A stretch of DNA of 62,369 bases from an uncultured Eubacterium sp. (GCA_910584595.1 CAJUBQ010000020.1:1-62369); one strand, 5' to 3'. Shown: positions 43,066 through 52,274, counted from the stretch's first letter. Program-made: numbers and translations. Notes: generated by a model not told the origin, from the letters alone.

Positions 43066-44394
43066 CTATTCTCCCGCAACAGGCTGCGTAATACCCTCCA
43101 CTGCATTATCCAGCAGTTTTTGCAAATCGTCATTATTAGAATTACCGTCAATGCAAATACCGCCCAGTGCAGTCATCGGGTCCCAGTAATTGTCGGACTG
43201 CACCCCATCCAAAACCGCATACTGACTCTGTGCACTAATCGCTGCCAGCGCAATATTCTGCTGTACCGCATCTGCCTCTGCCGCCTTTACATTAGACGGA
43301 CACGCTCCACGGACTTCAAATCTCTTTGTCTGATTGGCTTCATTTGTAATCCAGTCTGCCAGCATCATTGCATGTCCTACATTTTTGGAATATGGGTTAA
43401 CGCCGACAAGCTTGTATCCTGCAAACGAACCCATCTGCACCTGCTGCCCTCCGCAAGTAAACGTTGGAAGCTTTGCAGCCGCATAATTATCTCCCCATGC
43501 TTTCTGCGCTGTCTCTGCATTCCAGGAACCATTGATGCCTGCAATAATCGAGCCGTCATTCAGCCCTGTGACAAACTCTGCATCCTGCAGACTGACAAAA
43601 CCAGGATTTTTACAAACGTCAATCATCCCCTGCAAAACGTCAGTACCTTTTACACCAGAAGCAGATGTGCCATTAATATTACATGTATTGGACCGGTCTT
43701 CATTCAGCGTCAGCTCAAATCCCGCTCCGCCGAAAAATGACCAAAGATACCATCCGGATGTATAATCCAGTGTAATTTTCTTTCCGTTATCTGCCGCAAT
43801 CTTCATCATCTGATCCAGACTCTTGACATCATCGTCGGTAAAATATTCTTTGTTATAAAACATAAAATACCCATTATCCGCCGTTTCCGGATAAGCATAC
43901 AATTTTCCGTCAATCGTTGCAGCTTTTACAGCTCCGGCATCCGCTCCGCCGTTTGCTTCAATGACTCCTTCAGCATTTAACGTAATCTCCTGCAAAGCTC
44001 CGGCCGCCAGCAAGGTCTGAATCTGGTCGCTGGCAAATGCATATACGTCCGGCGCTGATTCCACGTCCGTAGTAATATTGTCCCTTGCCTCAGATTCCGA
44101 GCAGACGCCAAGCTTAATGTCAAAGTTTGCCTTATCTTTGTATTCTTCTTTAAACGCATCGATCATCTCCTGAAGCATCGTCTGATCTTCTTCTGCTCCC
44201 CACATCGTAAGCGACACATTTTCAAGCTCTCCGGTATTTCCATCCGAAGCATCCGCCTGGTCGCCTGTACCATCTGTTTCACTTCCTGCAGCAGCATCAT
44301 CGCCTTTATTACCATCCGAAGAATTGCCGCAGCCTGCGGTCATTGCAGTTATCATTGCCGCTGCAAGCAGCATGGAAATGACTTTCTTTTTCAT
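43066..44394 (-). CDS. Galactan-oligosaccharide-type solute-binding lipoprotein
   Basis: 442 residues. Signal peptide with lipobox AMTAGC (Cys22), followed by an Asp/Gly/Ser-rich linker and a maltose-binding-protein-like fold (LTMWGAEEDQTMLQEMIDAF near the start, and QMGSFAGYKLVGVNPYSK). Captures oligosaccharides outside the membrane for the two permeases encoded next. First gene of the operon, behind a strong promoter with a LacI operator. The specificity for galacto-oligosaccharides is inferred from the GH53 and GH42 neighbours. Confidence 0.94.
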   Translation of the reverse strand: MKKKVISMLLAAAMITAMTAGCGNSSDGNKGDDAAAGSETDGTGDQADASDGNTGELENVSLTMWGAEEDQTMLQEMIDAFKEEYKDKANFDIKLGVCSESEARDNITTDVESAPDVYAFASDQIQTLLAAGALQEITLNAEGVIEANGGADAGAVKAATIDGKLYAYPETADNGYFMFYNKEYFTDDDVKSLDQMMKIAADNGKKITLDYTSGWYLWSFFGGAGFELTLNEDRSNTCNINGTSASGVKGTDVLQGMIDVCKNPGFVSLQDAEFVTGLNDGSIIAGINGSWNAETAQKAWGDNYAAAKLPTFTCGGQQVQMGSFAGYKLVGVNPYSKNVGHAMMLADWITNEANQTKRFEVRGACPSNVKAAEADAVQQNIALAAISAQSQYAVLDGVQSDNYWDPMTALGGICIDGNSNNDDLQKLLDNAVEGITQPVAGE

Positions 44395-44454
44395 TTTGTT
44401 GTCCTCCCTTTTTTATGTATTTCAGATTTCGGCTTATTTTTAGCCGATTCTTTT

Positions 44455-44470
44455 GCGCAACCGGTTGTTT
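44455..44470 (-). promoter_or_regulatory. LacI operator of the galactan uptake operon
   Basis: GCGCAACCGGTTGTTT, with the palindromic core AACCGGTT typical of LacI-family sites. It starts 6 bp downstream of the -10 element and so covers the transcription start. The same motif precedes the adjacent lacI-family gene (45712-45727). Confidence 0.75.
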
Positions 44471-44476
44471 AAATAA

Positions 44477-44505
44477 AAGATAACAATCTTTTTCTCGTTT
44501 GTCAA
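44477..44505 (-). promoter_or_regulatory. Promoter of the galactan uptake operon
   Basis: TTGACA, 17 bp, TATCTT on the minus strand, about 85 bp before the binding-protein gene. Confidence 0.75.
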
Positions 44506-44550
44506 TACTTTTTTATATTTTTTTTATTATTTTCAAATATCGCGGGTGCC

Positions 44551-44580
44551 GTTCAGATAACCCATTGAGCTGTTACGTAT
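44551..44580. repeat. Partial copy of the 132-bp repeat (hairpin part)
   Basis: 30 bases matching copy B at 19873-19902 with one difference (T to G in the right arm), including the following GTAT. The left arm's first bases are missing, so the hairpin is shortened. It lies between the LacI gene's terminator and the galactan promoter. Confidence 0.8.
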
Positions 44581-44587
44581 TACGCAC

Positions 44588-44624
44588 AAAAAAACAGCCT
44601 TCCTCTAAAGAAAGGCTGTTTTTT
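44588..44624 (-). terminator. Terminator after the LacI-family gene
   Basis: AACAGCCTT / AAGGCTGTT stem, flanked on both sides by A and T runs, so it can work in both directions. It lies 20 bp after the lacI-family stop and upstream of the galactan promoter. Confidence 0.85.
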
Positions 44625-44643
44625 AAAAATAGCTGATTGGGAG

Positions 44644-45651
44644 TTATTTTGTAGATTCCCGCATCGCAACTTCATACGATAATTTTGTTATACGCGTCAC
44701 TTCTTCCCCACGGATCTGCCGCAGCAGTACTTTACACGCTTCCCTGCCCAGCTCTTCCGTATTGAATTTTATTGCTGTTATGCTTGTTTTTGCAGATTTT
44801 AGCAGCTGGCTGTCATGAAAGGATGCAAGCCGCATTTCTTCCGGTATTCGAATCTCTTCTTCTTCCAGCTTTTTTAATATCAGACTGGTAATCAAATCAT
44901 CTGTGCCTATCATACAGTTTACATTGCGCATCAATATCCTGTCAACGGCTCTGGCCACAAACATCTCCGAATCCACGTCGGTAAATACGAGTGACTCGTC
45001 ATAAGGAATTCCCAAATCCTGATGCGCCTGATAAAATCCTTCCAGCCGCTTTCGGTTAATGACATGATTCATATCTCCGGATACGACCGCGATCTTTTTC
45101 AATCCTTTTAACAGCAAAATACTCGTCAGCTCCCGACAGGCATCGACATGGTCGTTATCGACCTGATAAATTCCCGGATCATCCGATAGCCCCATTGTTA
45201 CAAACGGAATATCACTTTTTTTCAGCATTTCCGCAGGCTTGTCATCCTGCAGCGTACGCATCAGTATCAAACCATCTACCTTATGATTTTCAATCACGCG
45301 CACCAGCCTGGAAAGGTCATTTGTATCAACAAGCGTCATGATTACATCATATTCTTCTTTTGCCGCCACTTCACTGATTCCTTTTAACGCTTTTGGAAAA
45401 AACGGCAGGTCTGAGGAAAGCAGGTCCGCCTGCAGAACCATTCCAATATTATACGTACGGTTATTGGCAAGCCCCTTAGCCATCACATTTGGCTTATAAT
45501 TATGCTGTGCTATGTATTCAAGCACCCGCTGCCTGGTCTGCTCACCAATGCGCCCTTTTCCTGATACAGCCCTGGATACGGTTGTCTTCGACACACCAAG
45601 CTCCTTCGCCACATCATCCATTGTCAGCTTTTTCCCTTCCTGTACCTGCAT
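44644..45651 (-). CDS. LacI-family repressor of the galactan locus
   Basis: 335 residues. The N-terminal helix-turn-helix and hinge (LTMDDVAKELGVSKTTVSRAVSG) is followed by a periplasmic-binding-protein-like effector domain (YNIGMVLQADLLSSDLPFF, then IGTDDLITSLIL). It probably represses its own gene and the uptake operon downstream: the same GCGCAACC site overlaps both promoters. The effector is probably a galacto-oligosaccharide or galactose derivative (inference). ATG after GGAGTGAG. Confidence 0.95.
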   Translation of the reverse strand: MQVQEGKKLTMDDVAKELGVSKTTVSRAVSGKGRIGEQTRQRVLEYIAQHNYKPNVMAKGLANNRTYNIGMVLQADLLSSDLPFFPKALKGISEVAAKEEYDVIMTLVDTNDLSRLVRVIENHKVDGLILMRTLQDDKPAEMLKKSDIPFVTMGLSDDPGIYQVDNDHVDACRELTSILLLKGLKKIAVVSGDMNHVINRKRLEGFYQAHQDLGIPYDESLVFTDVDSEMFVARAVDRILMRNVNCMIGTDDLITSLILKKLEEEEIRIPEEMRLASFHDSQLLKSAKTSITAIKFNTEELGREACKVLLRQIRGEEVTRITKLSYEVAMRESTK

Positions 45652-45711
45652 ATATACTCACTCCAATTCGCTCTGGACTTTTGGCTGCATTTATGTTACA
45701 ATTCCTTTTAA

Positions 45712-45727
45712 GCGCAACCGTTTGTTC
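45712..45727 (-). promoter_or_regulatory. LacI operator of the regulator's own gene
   Basis: GCGCAACCGTTTGTTC, 14 of 16 identical to the site at 44455-44470. It lies 6 bp downstream of the -10 element, the same geometry as at the galactan promoter. Confidence 0.7.
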
Positions 45728-45732
45728 TTAAC

Positions 45733-45761
45733 ATTTTACACAAAACGCTGAAAAGCGTCAA
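45733..45761 (-). promoter_or_regulatory. Promoter of the LacI-family gene
   Basis: TTGACG, 17 bp, TAAAAT on the minus strand, with the operator immediately downstream. Confidence 0.7.
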
Positions 45762-45789
45762 GGGATCCTTTCGGTATTATACAGAAAAT

Positions 45790-45818
45790 TTGCACCCCTA
45801 TCGTCCCAATTATATCAT
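45790..45818 (+). promoter_or_regulatory. Candidate promoter of the XRE/GH42 genes
   Basis: TTGCAC, 17 bp, TATCAT on the plus strand, leaving a leader of about 125 bases before the XRE gene. A strong ribosome-binding-like AAAGGAGG at 45893-45900 in that leader has no usable start codon after it. Confidence 0.45.
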
Positions 45819-45949
45819 TCTGCATAACGATTCGCAACATAAAATTGCGACTGATGAGGTGCAGCAAATATCGTCAGGTTACTGCATACAGTAAAGGAGG
45901 TGTTCCTGTTATCGTAAGCGGCACGATACGCTCCCGGTAACAAAATGTT

Positions 45950-46201
45950 ATGACACAATGGTTTCTGCAGGATATCAGTATTGGAGAAAATCTGCGCAGG
46001 CTCAGAGAGAATGCAGGATACTCTCAGGCCCAGCTGACAGCAAAATTACATTTGACGGGCAGTAATATGTCACGCAGCACCTATTCTAAAATCGAAACTG
46101 GTTCACGTAATATCCGTATCAGCGACCTGATTGCTTTAAAGCTGATTTATGATGTGGACTTTTCTGAATTTTTTATAGGTCTCATACCAGATGAAAATTA
46201 G
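45950..46201 (+). CDS. Small XRE-family transcriptional regulator (83 aa)
   Basis: A stand-alone Cro/C1-type helix-turn-helix protein: IGENLRRLRENAGYSQAQLTAKL is the recognition part and STYSKIETGSRNIRISDLIALKLIYDVDFSEF completes the five-helix fold. There is no extra sensor domain. The ribosome site at the ATG is weak, and an overlapping ATG-TTA-TGA just upstream could re-initiate into it. The GH42 gene starts 10 bp after its stop, so it probably regulates its own transcript and the beta-galactosidase. Confidence 0.85.
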   Translation: MTQWFLQDISIGENLRRLRENAGYSQAQLTAKLHLTGSNMSRSTYSKIETGSRNIRISDLIALKLIYDVDFSEFFIGLIPDEN

Positions 46202-46211
46202 GAGGTTTTTC

Positions 46212-48248
46212 ATGAATAACATAAAAAAATTGTATTACGGAGCAGCTTACTATGACGAATATCTGCCGTATGACAGACTGCAGGCAGATATGGAAATGAT
46301 GAAAAAAGCCGGCATCAATCTGATTCGTATTGCAGAGTCTACATGGAGCGCCTGGGAACCTAAAGACGGAGAATTTGATTTTTCACATCTTCACCGGATG
46401 CTGCGCGCTTCCAAAAATGCAGGAATTGATGTGATCGTAGGCACTCCGACTTATGCGATTCCGCCATGGCTGGCACGTAAGTATCCGGATATTTTGGCGG
46501 ATACCCATCATGGCCGGGAGCGATACGGCCATCGCCAAAATATGGATATCACACATCCCGGGTATCTGTTCCACGCACAGCGGATCATCCGCCGTCTCTT
46601 AAAAGAAGTGCAGCAATATCCGCATGTGATCGGCTTTCAGATTGACAACGAAACAAAACCGTATGATACATGCTGCCCGCGCGTACAGCAAAGGTTTACA
46701 GAATATCTAAAAAAACAATATCCTGACATTAATGATTTTAATCAGGAATTCGGCCTGAATTACTGGTCCAACCGCGTACAGGACTGGGCAGATATGCCTG
46801 ACGTCAGAGGTACGATCAACGGCAGTCTCGCCGCAGAATTTGAACAATTCCAGCGAAATTTAGTTACAGAGTTTTTCTGTTGGCAAGCGGCCATAATCCG
46901 GGAATATGCAAGACCAGAGCAATTTATCACACACAATTTTGACTTTAGCTGGCGCAATTATTCTTATGGATATCAGCCGGATGTTAATCAGTACGATGCC
47001 GCACAATATCTGGACATTGCAGGCTCCGATATTTACCACCCAAGCGAGGACCATTTGACTGGAGCTGAAATTGCTTTTGGAGGCGATCTGACGCGTTCCT
47101 TAAAACAAGACAATTATCTCATCCTGGAGACACAGGCACAAGGAAATCACGGCTGGCTTGCCTATCCCGGACAGCTGCGACTGCAGGCGTTTTCTCATCT
47201 GGCATCCGGGGCTGACTGCGTAGAATACTGGCACTGGCATTCGATTCATAACGCCATTGAAAGTTACTGGAAAGGCATTTTAAGCCATAACTTAAAAGAA
47301 AATGCTACATACCGTGAATGTGTGACAATCGGAGCGGATATGAAACGGCTGACGAATGACCTGCTTCATTTAAAGAAACACAACAAAATTGCAATGCTGA
47401 TGAGTAACCGCTCCAATACTGCCTTCCGTTATTTTCCTGCCGGAAGCATCAACGACCAGAATACCATCGTACGCTGGCTGTATGACGCATTTTACCGGAT
47501 GAATCTGGAAATGGATATGATAAGCGATACGCAGATAGATCCGGCAGCGCTTGCAGATTATGACCTGATCGTACTGCCTTCTGTATATTCCATGCCAAAA
47601 ATACTGACAGAACATCTTGATTCCTATGTAAAAAACGGCGGCCACCTGCTTGCTGCACTACGAAGTGCATTCGCAGATGAACATTTAAAAATTTATGCAG
47701 ACGACCAGCCGTACGGTCTGACAGAATGCTTTGGAATGACTTATGACCAGTTTACGCATCCGGACCACACATCGCTGTCAGGCACAGCTGTTTCTTTTGC
47801 AGCAAAACCATCCCTTTCAGACTGGATGGAATTGCTGATTCCGAAAGACGGCCATACTGAGGTCATTGCGCGGTACGACCATCCGTACTGGAACGAGTAT
47901 GCAGCAGTTACGCATCATACCTATGGCAAAGGTTCTGCTGCTTATATTGGATGCTATTTTGACTCTGCTTCCCTCGAATCTGTTTTAAACGTACTTATGG
48001 AGCGATTTCATATCACTGTTCCAAAAGAGCATTTTCCACTTATACGAAAAGAAGGCAGAAATCAGAACGAAACAGCCATTGCCTATTTCTTTAATTATTC
48101 CAATGACTGTATCGATTATACCGTTCCCTATCATGGTACAGAACTGATTGGAAATACACCAGTGTATGAACAGGATACGATCCGGCTTAAACCGTGGGAA
48201 TTTCACATCCTGAAACAAACATCCTGTCACTTTACTGCAGACGAATGA
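46212..48248 (+). CDS. GH42 beta-galactosidase
   Basis: 678 residues from the ATG at 46212, chosen because AGGAGG lies 6 bases upstream; an earlier in-frame ATG falls inside the XRE gene. Glycoside hydrolase family 42: TIM barrel with acid/base Glu147 in QIDNETKPY and nucleophile Glu306 in LILETQAQG, then the trimerisation domain and a C-terminal beta domain. No signal peptide; it would release galactose from imported galacto-oligosaccharides, complementing the GH53 enzyme. The CCPRVQQRF stretch may hold part of the family's zinc site. Its last 17 bp overlap the convergent HAD gene. Confidence 0.95.
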   Translation: MNNIKKLYYGAAYYDEYLPYDRLQADMEMMKKAGINLIRIAESTWSAWEPKDGEFDFSHLHRMLRASKNAGIDVIVGTPTYAIPPWLARKYPDILADTHHGRERYGHRQNMDITHPGYLFHAQRIIRRLLKEVQQYPHVIGFQIDNETKPYDTCCPRVQQRFTEYLKKQYPDINDFNQEFGLNYWSNRVQDWADMPDVRGTINGSLAAEFEQFQRNLVTEFFCWQAAIIREYARPEQFITHNFDFSWRNYSYGYQPDVNQYDAAQYLDIAGSDIYHPSEDHLTGAEIAFGGDLTRSLKQDNYLILETQAQGNHGWLAYPGQLRLQAFSHLASGADCVEYWHWHSIHNAIESYWKGILSHNLKENATYRECVTIGADMKRLTNDLLHLKKHNKIAMLMSNRSNTAFRYFPAGSINDQNTIVRWLYDAFYRMNLEMDMISDTQIDPAALADYDLIVLPSVYSMPKILTEHLDSYVKNGGHLLAALRSAFADEHLKIYADDQPYGLTECFGMTYDQFTHPDHTSLSGTAVSFAAKPSLSDWMELLIPKDGHTEVIARYDHPYWNEYAAVTHHTYGKGSAAYIGCYFDSASLESVLNVLMERFHITVPKEHFPLIRKEGRNQNETAIAYFFNYSNDCIDYTVPYHGTELIGNTPVYEQDTIRLKPWEFHILKQTSCHFTADE

Positions 48249-48918
48249 TGTTTTTTCGTAAAGAACTGTTACGTTTTTTCAGCCATCCAATCACATCCTC
48301 CAGTGAAGACAGCTTTGCGGCAGCCATGTTACAAAATTCCCTGCCCGGCTCTTTCATATCAGGAATACAGATCACATCTATACCTGCAGCATATGCGGCC
48401 TGTATTCCTGCTTCACTGTCTTCCAATACCAGACAGTTTTGCGGAGATTCTTTTGCGTATTCACAAGCTTTGATAAAAATATCCGGCTCAGGCTTTCCTC
48501 TTTTTACCTCACTGCCAAATACCATATAGTCAAAAAAAGCTGCAATTCCATTCTGACTCAAAACACCTTGCGCACGCTCCTTTGAACTGGAAGATGCCAG
48601 CAAAATCTGATATTGATGCTTTTTCAGATACGACAATAACTCCAGAGCGCCTTGTTTTAAATCAACGCCTTGTCTGAAATACTCTTTTTCTTTCCTTGCC
48701 GCAAACGCCAGACCCTCTTGCGTGGAAATTGGCAGCTGATATGTTTTTATAAGCGTCTGCATATTGTATAATTCTGTTCTTCCACTGTAATCATGAATAT
48801 ATTGCTCCAGTGACATACGCTGCCCATACATCGCAGTCAGATCACAATACAGCTGAAAACTAATCATCTCACTGTTAATTAATAAACCATCCAAATCAAA
48901 AATAACTGTATTTTTCAT
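48232..48918 (-). CDS. HAD-superfamily phosphatase / beta-phosphoglucomutase-like protein
   Basis: 228 residues. Motif I is FDLDGLLINSE (Asp8 and Asp10), motif II is LLASSSS, the catalytic Lys is in RGKPEPD, and motif IV is LEDSEAG. The helical cap after motif I puts it in subfamily I, with phosphoglucomutases and sugar-phosphate phosphatases. The substrate is not predictable, but convergent placement next to the beta-galactosidase suits sugar phosphate metabolism. The C-terminal tail overlaps the GH42 3' end by 17 bp. Confidence 0.92.
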   Translation of the reverse strand: MKNTVIFDLDGLLINSEMISFQLYCDLTAMYGQRMSLEQYIHDYSGRTELYNMQTLIKTYQLPISTQEGLAFAARKEKEYFRQGVDLKQGALELLSYLKKHQYQILLASSSSKERAQGVLSQNGIAAFFDYMVFGSEVKRGKPEPDIFIKACEYAKESPQNCLVLEDSEAGIQAAYAAGIDVICIPDMKEPGREFCNMAAAKLSSLEDVIGWLKKRNSSLRKNIIRLQ

Positions 48919-49042
48919 CCTGTCTCCTTTATTTTGAAATCAGCCCTGTGAGCGCTCCTATAACTAACAATATTCGGACATTTTTCTCATATTTCTTTTT
49001 TCTAATTTTTTTATTTTCATTATATTATCACAAAATAATTGA

Positions 49043-49071
49043 TTGATTCTTTAGAAAAAACGACTTATAAT
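49043..49071 (+). promoter_or_regulatory. Promoter of the AraC-family gene
   Basis: TTGATT, 17 bp, TATAAT. It lies 28 bp before the ATG at 49099 and inside the longer frame that begins at 49039, which argues against that earlier start. Confidence 0.75.
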
Positions 49072-49098
49072 ATAACAAAAGCGACAGGAGATGAAATT

Positions 49099-50043
49099 AT
49101 GATACAAAGTCCAAAGTTCCTTGTCACAGACAAACAAGGAAAAGAGATCCCGGAGGAAGAACTGCCATTATTCAATTTTCTTGCAAATGATGGAGATATC
49201 CATCATTTTTTAGCAGGATATATTCCTTCCCACTGGCATAAAGAATTAGAGGTTTTTCTTCTGCTGGAAGGGGATATTCAGATTGGCATCGGGGACTGCA
49301 CCTACCGGCTGCATTCCGGAGACGGATGTTTTATTAATGCGGAGGTCATCCACTCTTTTACCGCAGACGTCTCTTCCCCATGCCGTTACCGCTCCTTTGT
49401 ATTCAGCCCGGATATTATCGGAGGTATGCCAGGAAGTATTTTTGACACCGCCTACGTCCGACCCCTGATAGAAACCGGCGTCTCTTTCCTAAAATTTCCA
49501 AAAGGAGACGAACACAAATTTTATTTTCAACAATTTGATCGGGCTTTTTTTGCATGCGCTTCAGAAGAATACGGCTATGAATTTCAAATTCGAGAAGCGC
49601 TGTCCAACATTCTTTTATATGTAACATCAAAAAGTACGGAAATTACAGATCATTCTGTTTTTCTCAGAAAAGAAAACAGGCTGAAAGAAAACAGATTAAA
49701 ACAAATGATTACCTGGATTGACAGTCATTTAGAACAAACGATCACCGTATCAGCAATTGCAAAGGCCGCAAATATCTGCACAAGAGAATGTCAGCGTATT
49801 TTTAACCAATATCTGCATTACAGCCCCATTGCATACGTAAATCGAAAAAGAATCTATTACGCAGCAAAGCAACTGTCAGACACAGATGACCCTATGATTA
49901 TGATTGCGCTGAACTGCGGTTATTCAAATCCCGCTTATTTTTCCAGACAATTTAAAGAATATATGGGCAGTACACCGAGCGAATATCGTACTGCAGTAAA
50001 AGAAAGCAGGAAATCATGCTCAGCGAAGCAACGGGGTATTTAA
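49099..50043 (+). CDS. AraC-family transcriptional regulator
   Basis: About 314 residues from the ATG at 49099 (ACAGGAG 8 bases upstream, promoter just before). An N-terminal cupin-type ligand domain with HWHKELEVFLLLEGDIQIGIG, and C-terminal double helix-turn-helix (ITVSAIAKAANICTRECQRIFNQYL, then IMIALNCGYSNPAYFSRQFKEYMGSTPSEYR). Sugar-responsive AraC proteins have this layout. The neighbours give no clear target. The last ~10 residues run into a region shared antisense with a broken AAA gene, so its 3' end may lie at a deletion junction. Confidence 0.92.
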   Translation: MIQSPKFLVTDKQGKEIPEEELPLFNFLANDGDIHHFLAGYIPSHWHKELEVFLLLEGDIQIGIGDCTYRLHSGDGCFINAEVIHSFTADVSSPCRYRSFVFSPDIIGGMPGSIFDTAYVRPLIETGVSFLKFPKGDEHKFYFQQFDRAFFACASEEYGYEFQIREALSNILLYVTSKSTEITDHSVFLRKENRLKENRLKQMITWIDSHLEQTITVSAIAKAANICTRECQRIFNQYLHYSPIAYVNRKRIYYAAKQLSDTDDPMIMIALNCGYSNPAYFSRQFKEYMGSTPSEYRTAVKESRKSCSAKQRGI

Positions 50044-50813
50044 GTCCTTCTTTTGTCCATGCCCTGCCTTTATCCGGGAACTCGTCCATCCGTCTACATA
50101 ATCTGGATACAAGATATGGGTAGCCTCCAGTATAATCCCAAAGCATTCGGCTGATTTTACAAATATCCATCCCTGTATGAAAATCACGTTCGTATTCCTG
50201 CAGCATTCCGGCAATATCTTCTGCGGAAAAGCTCAAATCCACCTTAAAATCTTCCGTAATATTCCATGGGCTGTTGTATTTATGCTGTTCCTGCGGACGG
50301 ATTTTTATTTTCAGATTTTTGATATCGTATACTCCTGTAAGTATGACAGACTGAAACGTCCGGATATACCTGCGGCGCAGATACATGCTCCTTAAAATGG
50401 CAAGAAAATCTAAAAAAATCTGATTATTACATGCCTGATCCACTTCATCGATCATCAGCACTAACGCCCTGTCCCATCCGTTCGGAAACAGCCTTTGGTA
50501 TCCCTTCTGTCATGCCATATGCAATCTGCGTTTTCAACAGGCGCAGGAATGTTTTGCAAAATTGATATTCATCCAAAAAAGCCGCGCTTCCCATATCTTC
50601 AAAGCTTAAAAAGAAAACACCATATTCCTTGTTTAGTTTTTGATAGAGCGCGTCCAGAATCGTCGTCTTTCCATACTGACGCGCCCGGTTAATTGTAAAA
50701 TATTTATGTTGTAAAATCAGTTGTTGAATAATCTGGTCTGCCCGACTGCTTACATCTACCATATAATGGATGTCAGGAAAACAAGCTCCGCTTGTATTAA
50801 AACTCTTCGCCAT
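50041..50813 (-). pseudogene. Broken AAA-ATPase-like / PD-(D/E)XK protein gene
   Basis: Reads as the N-terminal two-thirds of the 'AAA-ATPase-like' family: FTINRARQYGKTT is its degenerate P-loop, followed by LMIDEVDQA (Walker B) and a conserved TGVYDIKNLK segment. The frame shifts near 50450-50460, and the C-terminal part, including the usual nuclease domain, is missing, cut at about 50040 where the AraC gene ends. The ATG at 50813 follows AGAGAGG and is 14 bp after the oxidoreductase stop. Full-length relatives have about 500 residues; about 255 remain here. Confidence 0.8.
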
Positions 50814-50827
50814 AAGCAAACCTCTCT

Positions 50828-52228
50828 TTATTCCTTTTCCAGCAATTTTCTGCCCATCAGCACACCCATCGCAGATGCCATCATCAGTCCCCTCGTCCAT
50901 CCACTGGAATCTCCCAGACAATATAAGCCCCTTACATTTGTATCCAGATTTTCATTCATCCTGACCTTATTGCTGTAAAATTTCAGTTCCGGCGAATACA
51001 GCAATGTCTCTGTACTTGCAAACCCCGGCACAACCTGATCCATCGCCTGAATGAAATTAATAATGTTCACCATCGCCCGGTACGGCATTGCCGCGGTAAT
51101 ATCGCCCGCTACTGCATCCGGCAGCGTCGGACGCACATTGGACTGCGCCAGTTCCTTCGGCCAGGTTCGCTTGCCATCCAAAATATCTCCATAGCGCTGC
51201 ACCATAATCTGGCCCGCTCCGAGCATATTTGTCAGCTCTCCGACCTTCTGTGCATAAGCGATCGGCTGGTTAAACGGTTCCGTAAAGTTGTGGGAACAAA
51301 GAATCGCCAGATTTGTATTGTCTGATTTTAAGTCCTTGTACGAATGCCCATTGACAACAGCCAAATCATTATCATAATTTTCCTGGCTGACAAATCCGCC
51401 CGGATTTTGACAGAACGTGCGCACTTTATTTTTAAACGGCCTCGGATAACCAATCAGCTTGGATTCATACAATACTTTGTTGACTTCTTCCATAATTTCA
51501 TTGCGTACTTCTACACGGACGCCAATGTCTACCGTTCCCGGCTTATGCGCTATCTCATATTTTGCGCAAAGCGCCTGCAGCCAGTCCGCTCCACGCCTTC
51601 CTGCGGCCACTACCACATGCTGCGCTTCATAACAAATCTGCTGCGTATCTCCCTCTTTCGAAAGCACAACGCCTTTGCATAAATCCTCCTCCATTATCAA
51701 ATCGCTGCAGTGATAGCCAAACATCATCTCTACGCCTTTTTCCTGCAGATATTTTTCAATCGCACCATAAATATGCTGTGCCTTTTCTGTCCCAAGATGC
51801 CGGATCGGACAATCCACCAGCTTTAATCCCGCATGAATCGCACGTTTGCGGATCTCACGTACTTTTAAAGGTTCACTGACCCCTTCAATTCTTGTATCCG
51901 CTCCAAATTCCAGATAAATCTGATCGGTATAATGAATTAATTCCTGTGCCATTTCTGCCCCGACCAGCTGCGGAAAATCTCCGCCCACTTCATAGCTTAA
52001 CGACAGCTTTCCATCTGAAAATGCACCTGCTCCGGAAAATCCGGTTGTAATATTACACGGCTTACAGCCGACACACTTTCTTGTCTGGCTCTTCGGACAT
52101 TTTCGGTCTTCGATCGCCTTTCCCTTTTCTACCATCAGGATTTTTTTTGTACTGTTATTTTTTACGAGTTCCATCGCGGTAAATATCCCTGCGGGACCTG
52201 CTCCCACAATAATGACGTCATATTTCAT
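50828..52228 (-). CDS. FAD-dependent oxidoreductase
   Basis: About 466 residues. FAD-binding VIIVGAGPAG at the N-terminus, a Cys-rich stretch CPKSQTRKCVGCKPC (a possible Fe-S or metal site), a second Rossmann-like VVVAAGRRGADW, and the C-terminal GLYCLGDSSGWTRGLMMASAMG typical of this family. Enzymes of this group are annotated only as NAD(P)/FAD-dependent oxidoreductases. I start at the ATG at 52228 (AAGGAAGGAA upstream) rather than a TTG two codons earlier. Substrate unknown. Confidence 0.92.
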   Translation of the reverse strand: MKYDVIIVGAGPAGIFTAMELVKNNSTKKILMVEKGKAIEDRKCPKSQTRKCVGCKPCNITTGFSGAGAFSDGKLSLSYEVGGDFPQLVGAEMAQELIHYTDQIYLEFGADTRIEGVSEPLKVREIRKRAIHAGLKLVDCPIRHLGTEKAQHIYGAIEKYLQEKGVEMMFGYHCSDLIMEEDLCKGVVLSKEGDTQQICYEAQHVVVAAGRRGADWLQALCAKYEIAHKPGTVDIGVRVEVRNEIMEEVNKVLYESKLIGYPRPFKNKVRTFCQNPGGFVSQENYDNDLAVVNGHSYKDLKSDNTNLAILCSHNFTEPFNQPIAYAQKVGELTNMLGAGQIMVQRYGDILDGKRTWPKELAQSNVRPTLPDAVAGDITAAMPYRAMVNIINFIQAMDQVVPGFASTETLLYSPELKFYSNKVRMNENLDTNVRGLYCLGDSSGWTRGLMMASAMGVLMGRKLLEKE

Positions 52229-52274
52229 ATTCAAATTCCTTCCTTAAACTATCCTCACGCAACTTTCTCCCTGC

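Noticed and set aside
42951..43151. 66-codon minus-strand frame between binding-protein and permease genes
   Set aside because: Overlaps the 3' end of the binding-protein gene out of frame and lacks a ribosome site.
48263..48274. GAACTGTTACGT as another copy of the hairpin family
   Set aside because: Only 12 bases match, there is no opposite arm, and it lies in the coding end of the HAD gene; probably chance.
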